Shown here: positions 1 to 5,451 of the stretch, piece by piece
How the letters are laid out: each line of letters opens with the position of its first letter
How positions within the stretch are numbered: position 1 is the first letter of the stretch
Assembly: GCA_012270265.1 (NCBI GenBank)
Contig: JAAXIR010000209.1
Location: 1-7,714, forward strand
Source of the DNA: Candidatus Poseidoniales archaeon
GTDB lineage: Archaea; Thermoplasmatota; Poseidoniia; Poseidoniales; Poseidoniaceae
Direction of reading: 5' to 3'
Length of the DNA: 7,714 nucleotides
Program-made: the position numbers and the translations under genes
Notes under the pieces: model-generated
What the model saw: the letters and a program-made list of their open reading frames with translations, nothing else
Told to the model about the DNA's origin: nothing
The model's database searches: none

Positions 1-345
1 AATAGCGAGCGGAGGAAACCATTCAATATCAATCCAAATGCCAATGACGAGCATCGCAGGAACTGTAAAAATGACGCCAGCAGCGAGAGATTCACCAGCA
101 CTCGCCATGGTTTGAACGGCAGTGTTTTCGAGAATACTCACGTCCTTGAAGAGGCTTCGAAGAATGAGCATTGACATCACAGCAGCTGGAATGCTTGCTG
201 ACACTGTCATTCCCGCATAGAGACCGAGGTATGCATTCGCTGCTGTCATGAGAATGCCGAGGAGGACGCCTACAACCAACACTCGGAGTGTAAGTTCCTT
301 CGGCTCTTGGTCCGCAGGAATATACGGGCCATCTTGAGCGGACAT
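1..345 (-). CDS. OPT family oligopeptide transporter, N-terminal part (runs off the left edge)
   Basis: This is the first 115 codons of a membrane transporter of the OPT superfamily, whose members move peptides or metal chelates across the cytoplasmic membrane. The reverse strand reads MSAQDGPYIPADQEPKELTL from an ATG at 345-343 and stays open to base 1, so the rest of the gene lies outside the window. Diagnostic prokaryotic OPT segments are visible: an ANAYLGLYAGMTVSASIPAA stretch at about residues 37-56, then ILENTAVQTMASAGESLAAG at about 73-92. Hydrophobic helices fall at about residues 22-44, 50-66 and 90-108. GGGAGG at 349-354 lies three bases before the ATG and supports this start. The gene is divergent from the ATPase gene. 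Family assignment is firm from the motifs; the substrate cannot be told from this fragment, so I give no gene symbol. Confidence 0.88.
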   Translation of the reverse strand, partial: MSAQDGPYIPADQEPKELTLRVLVVGVLLGILMTAANAYLGLYAGMTVSASIPAAVMSMLILRSLFKDVSILENTAVQTMASAGESLAAGVIFTVPAMLVIGIWIDIEWFPPLAI

Positions 346-501
346 AAACCTCCCAAATCAAGAACGTTTGAGAAGGATTCGGCTGTTTTCGTTGCCTTTT
401 TTTGTAGAGAAGACTTTCATGGGAATTCCTCCATCAAAACCATCACGGCATCAGGAACGGGCCGCCTACTGGACTCCTTGTTGGCTTCTGGTGTGATATT
501 C
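346..501. other. Divergent intergenic region between OPT transporter and P-type ATPase
   Basis: About 155 bases separate the two divergent starts and should hold both promoters. On the minus strand a CTACAAAAAAA stretch (397-407) lies about 55 bases before the transporter ATG. It could act as a degenerate TATA element for a transcript with a leader of roughly 30 bases. For the plus strand the only AT-rich element near the ATPase is TGATATTCTT at 494-503, centred about 28 bases before the ATG at 526; it would suit a leaderless transcript starting there, but it is weak. The ATPase reading frame stays open leftward through this region, yet the implied residues do not look like a conserved protein part. 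A 25-codon plus-strand ORF (419-496) also sits here and is not supported. Confidence 0.5.
349..354 (-). promoter_or_regulatory. Ribosome binding site of the OPT transporter gene
   Basis: On the minus strand the bases read GGGAGG followed by TTT and then the ATG at 345. This matches the purine-rich core of an archaeal Shine-Dalgarno site and fixes the start of the transporter. It implies a leadered transcript for this gene. Confidence 0.7.
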
Positions 502-3390
502 TTGGTTCAACAGAACTGGCACTCGATGGAAAATGATGAAGTCTTGTCGGTTTTGGACGCCAATCCAAATGGTCTGACCCAATCTGAAATCCATACGAGA
601 ATGCAAAAATATGGGCCGAATCAACTCGATCAGCCTGAGCCAACTCCTGCATTCATCCGATTTCTTTCGCAGTACAACGACCCACTAAACTATCTCCTCA
701 TCACCGCAGCTCTCATTGCATTGGCAATCAAACCAGATCACCCAGGTGATGCCATCTTCATCTTCTTGGTTTTAACAGCCAACGCTTTCTTTGGATTTTG
801 GCAAGAAGGTCAAGCAGAACAAGCCATGGACGCTCTCAAACAGATGAGCATCTCCAATTCCGTCACACTTCGGGACGGTTTCGAATCAGAGATACCTACT
901 ACGGAATTGGTACCAGGAGATATCGTAAAACTTGAGGAAGGAATCAATGTACCTGCTGATATCCGCTTGCTTGAAGTCTATCAATGTCGAGTTGATGAAT
1001 CAGCACTGACTGGTGAATCTGAGCCTATCACAAAGCATCTCGAACCAATGGATGTTAACACACTCCTAGCAGATCGAAGGAACATGATGTACATGGGCAC
1101 AACCGTTGCAACTGGTCGTGCAGTAGGTGTCGTTGTTGAAACGGGAATGAGCACGCAGCTTGGTCGGATTGCAAGTGATATATCAGAAGCCCAAACGCCA
1201 AAGACACCACTTGAATTGAAACTCGAGTCGTTGGGTCGATTCCTTGGTTTCATTGCACTGGTTGGTGCCGTTCTCCTTGTATCGATCAAATTGATTCTTG
1301 CTTACGGAGGCGACGTACCTCTACGAGAAGTTGCAATTAAGCAATTCATCACTGCTATTGCGATCTTTGTCGCTATTGTTCCAGAGGGTTTGCCAATCAT
1401 CCTTGTCATCACGCTTTCGCTTGGTATGCGTAACATGGCACGACACAAGGCGATTGTTCGACGAATGAAAGCAGTCGAAACGCTTGGTTCAACGACCGTC
1501 ATTTGTTCTGACAAAACCGGTACGCTCACGAAGAACGAGATGACGGTACGACAACTTCACACCGTCGACGGTTACTACGGAGTGACTGGAGATGGTTTCA
1601 ATCCAAAAGGCGCACTAAGCATCGATGGGAGTGAACTTGACGAAGATTCGATGTCAACGTTGCAATCAAATCCGGGGTTCCGATTGCTTGCGGCTTGTCT
1701 TTCATTGTGCCACAATTCACAAGTCAGCAAGCACGAAGGCCGTTGGACGGCGATAGGAGATCCAACAGATTCAGCTTGCGCTGTTCTTGGTTGGAAGTTG
1801 AATGGAGAGGTTCGCAAATTCTCTCAACGCCACCCGCGTTTGCATGAATTCTTTTTCGACACGGAACGAAAACGAATGTCCGTCATCCACGAATACGAAG
1901 GTGAACGATGGGTATTTGCCAAAGGAGCCGCAGGTGGCTTTGTTCCAATCACAACCCATCGTTTTTTGGATGGTGAACTTGTTGAGATTTCTGAAGACGA
2001 CTTGAAAGAGGCATCGAAAAGAAACAAAGAAATGGGATCACAATCGATGCGTGTCATTGCTTTGGCAGCAAAGAAACTTGCAGATGATGAAGAAATGACG
2101 GATATTTCAGTGGTCGAAAACGGTATGATTTTCCTTGGTCTTGTTGGCATTATGGACCCACCACGCCCAGAGGTAAAAGAAGCAATTCGAATTTGCCAGA
2201 ATGCTGGAATTAAGGTCAAGATGATTACTGGTGATCATCATATGACTGCCTCAGCTATCGGGCAAGAGTTGTCAATTAACGGTGCAGAAGCAGATCCAGT
2301 TAGCGGGGCTGATTTACGCAGTATGTCCGAGGATGAACTCTCAGATTCCGTCGAAAAAGCAATTTTCTCACGTGTCACTCCAGATCAGAAAATGCGAATT
2401 GTTTCCTCATTGCAGGAACAAGGTGAAATTGTTGCAATGACCGGAGATGGTGTTAATGATGCCCCTGCGTTATCTGGGGCCAACATCGGTATCGCTATGG
2501 GAATCGCAGGCACGGATGTCGCTAAAGATGCGGCGGATATGGTCCTTCAAGACGATAATTTTGCCAACATTGTTCACGCTGTCGAGGAAGGACGAAAAAT
2601 CTACCAAAATATTCGAAATTTCGTACGTTATCAAGTTTCAACCAACGTTGCTGCTGTGGCACTTATTGTTATCTCGACGTTCATCTTTGGTTGGGAACTT
2701 CCACTCACTGCGACACAAATCCTTGTCATCAACATCCTCATGGACGGGCCACCAGCCGTCGCACTTGGTGTTGAAAAGCGGCATGGTAAAGTCATGGAAC
2801 GCCCACCGCGTCCAGTTGACGAGGGGCTACCGAATGGTCGAGATATTGCATTGATTTTCTATCTTGGTGCTGTCATGGTGATTGGTACGCTGATTGTCTT
2901 CTTCCTCGCAGGTGGAGGCGTCTATGGAAACGAATGTTCGCTCGCACCGTTTGCTACAGAGGCTGATGCTGGCTTTAGCGTCGATGATTGCTTGGCCGGA
3001 GATGAAGCGGCATTGAGTGCATGGACGTCGTACGCAGACACTACATTCGCTGATGCGCAAACAATGACCTTTGCAGTGTTCATTGTCTTCCAATTGTTCA
3101 ACGTACTCAATTGCCGATCAGAAAAAGATAGCCTCTTTACGTTGGGTCTCTTTTCAAACAAAGCAATCAACTATGCCATTCTTGCATCTGGATTCTTATT
3201 GTTCCTCTTCGTTCACTTTGCAACCTTCCAGCTTCCTTTGATTGGTATTGAGTTTGGAAATCTACTCAGTACAACACCCTTAGAGAGTGTCGACTGGATG
3301 GTATTGATCGCTGTAGCATCAACGGTCTTCCTCGTAGAAGAGTTCCGCAAATTGATGATGAATTCAGGTTTCTTCAGCGTACGACGTTAG
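502..3390 (+). CDS. P-type IIA cation-transporting ATPase, probable Ca2+ exporter
   Basis: This is an integral membrane pump that uses ATP to move a cation across the cytoplasmic membrane, probably exporting Ca2+. From a TTG start at 502 it has 962 residues, normal for the family. Motifs in order: cation_ATPase_N domain (about 5-75); TGES of the actuator domain at 170-173; PEGLP in M4 at 294-298, with ion-binding Glu295; the DKTGT phosphorylation site with Asp337; the nucleotide-binding KGA at 474-476; and TGDGVNDAP at 647-655. The C-terminal helices carry STNVAAVA (713-720, M5), NILMD (744-748, M6) and QLFNVLN (864-870, M8). Aligned by eye with SERCA, site II residues are kept (Glu295, Asn744, Asp748). 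The site I acids Glu771 and Glu908 become Ala718 and Gln864, as in plasma-membrane Ca2+ ATPases. Cys812 and Cys830 lie in the M7-M8 outer loop, where SERCA has a disulfide. The start is uncertain: TTG 502 keeps the conserved WHSM segment, GTG 493 is possible, and ATG 526 would cut the segment. The frame is open back to at least TTG 307, but that part overlaps the divergent gene. Confidence 0.9.
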   Translation: MVQQNWHSMENDEVLSVLDANPNGLTQSEIHTRMQKYGPNQLDQPEPTPAFIRFLSQYNDPLNYLLITAALIALAIKPDHPGDAIFIFLVLTANAFFGFWQEGQAEQAMDALKQMSISNSVTLRDGFESEIPTTELVPGDIVKLEEGINVPADIRLLEVYQCRVDESALTGESEPITKHLEPMDVNTLLADRRNMMYMGTTVATGRAVGVVVETGMSTQLGRIASDISEAQTPKTPLELKLESLGRFLGFIALVGAVLLVSIKLILAYGGDVPLREVAIKQFITAIAIFVAIVPEGLPIILVITLSLGMRNMARHKAIVRRMKAVETLGSTTVICSDKTGTLTKNEMTVRQLHTVDGYYGVTGDGFNPKGALSIDGSELDEDSMSTLQSNPGFRLLAACLSLCHNSQVSKHEGRWTAIGDPTDSACAVLGWKLNGEVRKFSQRHPRLHEFFFDTERKRMSVIHEYEGERWVFAKGAAGGFVPITTHRFLDGELVEISEDDLKEASKRNKEMGSQSMRVIALAAKKLADDEEMTDISVVENGMIFLGLVGIMDPPRPEVKEAIRICQNAGIKVKMITGDHHMTASAIGQELSINGAEADPVSGADLRSMSEDELSDSVEKAIFSRVTPDQKMRIVSSLQEQGEIVAMTGDGVNDAPALSGANIGIAMGIAGTDVAKDAADMVLQDDNFANIVHAVEEGRKIYQNIRNFVRYQVSTNVAAVALIVISTFIFGWELPLTATQILVINILMDGPPAVALGVEKRHGKVMERPPRPVDEGLPNGRDIALIFYLGAVMVIGTLIVFFLAGGGVYGNECSLAPFATEADAGFSVDDCLAGDEAALSAWTSYADTTFADAQTMTFAVFIVFQLFNVLNCRSEKDSLFTLGLFSNKAINYAILASGFLLFLFVHFATFQLPLIGIEFGNLLSTTPLESVDWMVLIAVASTVFLVEEFRKLMMNSGFFSVRR

Positions 3391-3391
3391 T

Positions 3392-3420
3392 TGTGGAGCC
3401 ATCCACATCTTCTTGAAGAA
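3392..3420. other. Two small inverted repeats between the ATPase and mqnE
   Basis: Two bases after the ATPase stop there is a perfect 6-bp inverted repeat, TGTGGA and TCCACA around a GCCA loop (3392-3407). It is followed by an 11-base palindrome, TTCTTGAAGAA (3410-3420). No T-run follows, so this is not a standard intrinsic or archaeal U-tract terminator. The elements could be a weak terminator, an RNA processing site, a protein-binding site or chance. They lie just before the mqnE ribosome binding site. Confidence 0.3.
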
Positions 3421-3427
3421 TGAATTC

Positions 3428-3431
3428 GAGG
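3428..3431 (+). promoter_or_regulatory. Probable ribosome binding site of mqnE
   Basis: GAGG lies seven bases before the ATG at 3439, a usual spacing for a Shine-Dalgarno site. It supports the chosen mqnE start over the next in-frame ATG at 3661, which is far too deep in the conserved protein. Confidence 0.55.
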
Positions 3432-3438
3432 CTCCCGT

Positions 3439-4638
3439 ATGACAGGATGGGTTTCAACGGCCGCATTAGCGGACAGAGACCCACACTGGAAGTCGAATCT
3501 CAAACAGGCTCTAGTGCAAGAACATTGGAGTGCATCATTGCAAACCATCGTCGATAAGATACTTGATGATCAAACGCTCACCGCAGCTGATGGCTTGCTT
3601 CTGTTCTCTGAGCCCAACCTGTTTGAACTCGGGCGATTAGCAAACTTGCACAAAGAGGCAATGTATGGTCGCAAGGCTTACTTCAACTCGAATGTCCATG
3701 TCAACCAAACCAATATTTGTGTTCTTGCATGCAGATTTTGTGCTTTTCGACGAGGACCAAAGGCCGATGATGCTTATGCTCTTTCTGTTGAAAATTACCT
3801 TGAAGAATTGTCTCGATTCTCTCCGTATGTCAACGAAGTTCATTCAGTCGGTGGATTGCATCCTGATTGGACGGTTGAACACTATGCTGAATTGTTTCGA
3901 CGAATACGGACTGAGCATCCACATATTTCGATCAAAGCACTTACTGCAGTCGAGGTAAAACATCTTGCCGAGCTCTCGAATCTCTCCATCAAGGAGACAC
4001 TGCTACAGCTGCAAAGTGCAGGACTAACGTCACTACCAGGAGGTGGTGCAGAAATCCTTGATGATGGTGTTCGAGCCATTATTTGCAATGGAAAGGAATC
4101 GAGTCAAGAGTATCTTGACATCCACCGTACAGCCCACGAAATCGGATTGCCAACCAACTGTACGATGCTTTTTGGAACCATCGAGACAACCACTCAACGA
4201 ATCGAACATATTCTGAAACTACGTGATCTCGCATCCGATACAAGTGGATTCCAGTGCTTCGTTCCATATCCGTTCCTTCCAGATTCAACTCGGTTACCAA
4301 TGGCACAGTTGTCCACAGGTCAAGAGATACTTCGAGTCATCGCTGTTTCAAGAATTTTGCTTGACAGTATCCCTCATATCAAGGCGTATCGAATGAACAT
4401 CGGTGATGAGCTAGCTGAACTCGCCCTACAATTTGGTGCTGATGACATTGACGGAACGGTTCAACAAGAATCCATCATGCACTTAGCAGGATCTACGGCA
4501 CCATTGTCGCATGACCTGCAACAATTATCCAAACTAATCAATGATGCTGGCTGTGTACCCATCAAACGGGATACAACGTATACAGAATTCGTAGAGTATG
4601 TGCCTCCTAAACCGGCAAAAAGACTCCCCATGGCATGA
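3439..4638 (+). CDS. mqnE: Aminofutalosine synthase MqnE (radical SAM)
   Basis: This cytoplasmic radical SAM enzyme of the futalosine menaquinone pathway adds the adenosyl radical from S-adenosylmethionine to 3-[(1-carboxyvinyl)oxy]benzoate, giving aminofutalosine (EC 2.5.1.120). The 399-residue product is a little longer than usual for the family. The 4Fe-4S ligands are Cys94, Cys98 and Cys101 in CVLACRFCAF (CxxxCxxC). Further family marks are SVGGLHPDW at 136-144, IKALTAVEV at about 165-173, SLPGGGAEI at 198-206, IHRTAHEIGL at about 228-237, HIKAYRM at about 313-319 and FGADDIDGTV at about 333-342. The SLPGGGAEI form points to MqnE rather than its relatives MqnC and CofH. The partner gene mqnA follows after 9 bases and makes this enzyme's substrate. 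The ATPase ends 48 bases upstream, so co-transcription with it is possible but not shown. Confidence 0.93.
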   Translation: MTGWVSTAALADRDPHWKSNLKQALVQEHWSASLQTIVDKILDDQTLTAADGLLLFSEPNLFELGRLANLHKEAMYGRKAYFNSNVHVNQTNICVLACRFCAFRRGPKADDAYALSVENYLEELSRFSPYVNEVHSVGGLHPDWTVEHYAELFRRIRTEHPHISIKALTAVEVKHLAELSNLSIKETLLQLQSAGLTSLPGGGAEILDDGVRAIICNGKESSQEYLDIHRTAHEIGLPTNCTMLFGTIETTTQRIEHILKLRDLASDTSGFQCFVPYPFLPDSTRLPMAQLSTGQEILRVIAVSRILLDSIPHIKAYRMNIGDELAELALQFGADDIDGTVQQESIMHLAGSTAPLSHDLQQLSKLINDAGCVPIKRDTTYTEFVEYVPPKPAKRLPMA

Positions 4639-4644
4639 GGTGAT
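4637..4644 (+). promoter_or_regulatory. Strong ribosome binding site of mqnA overlapping the mqnE stop
   Basis: GAGGTGAT is an exact match to eight bases of the ideal archaeal site complementary to the 16S rRNA 3' end. It starts inside the mqnE TGA (4636-4638). It lies three bases before ATG 4648 and six before the adjacent in-frame ATG 4651, so either may be used. The arrangement implies that ribosomes finishing mqnE can start mqnA directly. Confidence 0.75.
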
Positions 4645-4647
4645 GTA

Positions 4648-5451
4648 ATGATGCAACAAAAGCCGCGATGGATGAGCACCATTGGTCGCGTGGCGTTCAT
4701 GAATTGCGATCCATTGTTTGTTGGTTTGGATGAATCCTTCCACGTCCTACCTGCTCCCCCCTCGTGGTTAACTGGTCATCTCCTACGTCGAGATTGTGTA
4801 TTGGCTCCGATTCCAGCCGCAGACTTCGCAAAACATCATGACGAACTAGCACTCGTTCCAGAGATAGGAATCTGCTCGAAAGGAGAGGTTGGTAGTGTCC
4901 TTGTCTTTGGGCATCGTCCTCTTGAGGAAATGAGGGACATTGCCTTACCGACAGATTCGTCCTCTTCTGTTGCACTTCTCAAATTCCTGCTCAAAGAACG
5001 AGGTCTTGATCCGCGTCCAGTGGAAATGGGGCCAGATCTAGATACGATGTTGGAACGATGCGATGGAGCATTGCTAATCGGCGATCGTGCTCTCGATCGA
5101 GCTAAATCCAATCCTGAACTGGTCCAACTCGATCTGGGCCAAGCATGGTTGGATTTGACAGGACAGCCAATGGTATTTGGCGTATTTGCTGCCAGAAAAG
5201 ACACGCCTGTTGAAGTCGTTCAAGCAGCACATCAAGCATTACTCGAGCGTCTCGATGCTTTCGAGAAAGACCCATTGACTCGAGAAAAGGTACTTCTCCA
5301 TGCTCATCTTCATTCCGATATGTCACTCGAACGATTGAACAGATACTTTGGTGAAGTGTTCAATCGACTTGACGCAGAACATGTTGAAGGGTTGCAAGAA
5401 TATCTCATGCGTTGCTGTTCGTTGGATGAACCCGTTTCATTCCTCTGGTGA
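4648..5451 (+). CDS. mqnA: Chorismate dehydratase MqnA
   Basis: MqnA catalyses the first step of the futalosine pathway, the dehydration of chorismate to 3-[(1-carboxyvinyl)oxy]benzoate (EC 4.2.1.151), in the cytoplasm. The product has 267 residues, about normal, with the periplasmic-binding-protein-like fold expected for this family. Recognisable parts are the N-terminal IGRVAFMNCDPLFVGL (about 12-27), the IGICSKGEVGSVLVF core (about 73-87), SSSSVALLKFLL (about 104-115), the hallmark ALLIGDRAL at 141-149, and DLGQAWLDLTGQP at 162-174 followed by MVFGVFAARK. Two adjacent ATGs (4648, 4651) give nearly the same start, and the perfect ribosome binding site fits both. It lies 9 bases after mqnE, with likely translational coupling. 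Its last 15 bases overlap the 3' end of the convergent propeller gene. MqnD is a paralogous family, but the IGD motif and the pairing with mqnE favour MqnA. Confidence 0.9.
   Translation: MMQQKPRWMSTIGRVAFMNCDPLFVGLDESFHVLPAPPSWLTGHLLRRDCVLAPIPAADFAKHHDELALVPEIGICSKGEVGSVLVFGHRPLEEMRDIALPTDSSSSVALLKFLLKERGLDPRPVEMGPDLDTMLERCDGALLIGDRALDRAKSNPELVQLDLGQAWLDLTGQPMVFGVFAARKDTPVEVVQAAHQALLERLDAFEKDPLTREKVLLHAHLHSDMSLERLNRYFGEVFNRLDAEHVEGLQEYLMRCCSLDEPVSFLW

Noticed and set aside
92..361. An 89-codon minus-strand ORF
   Set aside because: It lies in a different frame from the OPT gene over the same bases, and its translation is rich in Ser, Arg, His and Cys with no family signal.
419..496. A 25-codon plus-strand ORF ahead of the ATPase that could be a leader peptide
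   Set aside because: It lacks a convincing ribosome binding site, regulatory codon runs or any recognisable sequence, so chance is the simpler explanation.
307..501. A 65-residue N-terminal extension of the ATPase starting at TTG 307
   Set aside because: It overlaps the well-supported divergent OPT gene and its ribosome binding site, has no resemblance to the ATPase N-domain, and is not needed for a full-length enzyme.
1824..2219. Minus-strand ORF of 131 codons inside the ATPase
   Set aside because: It is antisense to the conserved nucleotide-binding domain and has no protein-like motifs of its own.
2447..2854. Plus-strand ORF of 135 codons in another frame of the ATPase
   Set aside because: It covers the bases coding for the TGDGVNDAP motif and M5-M6, which are clearly used in the ATPase frame.
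3439..4638. Assignment as MqnC or the F420-synthesis enzyme CofH instead of MqnE
   Set aside because: All share the CxxxCxxC cluster motif, but the SLPGGGAEI, HIKAYRM and FGADDIDGT forms and the adjacent mqnA fit MqnE best.
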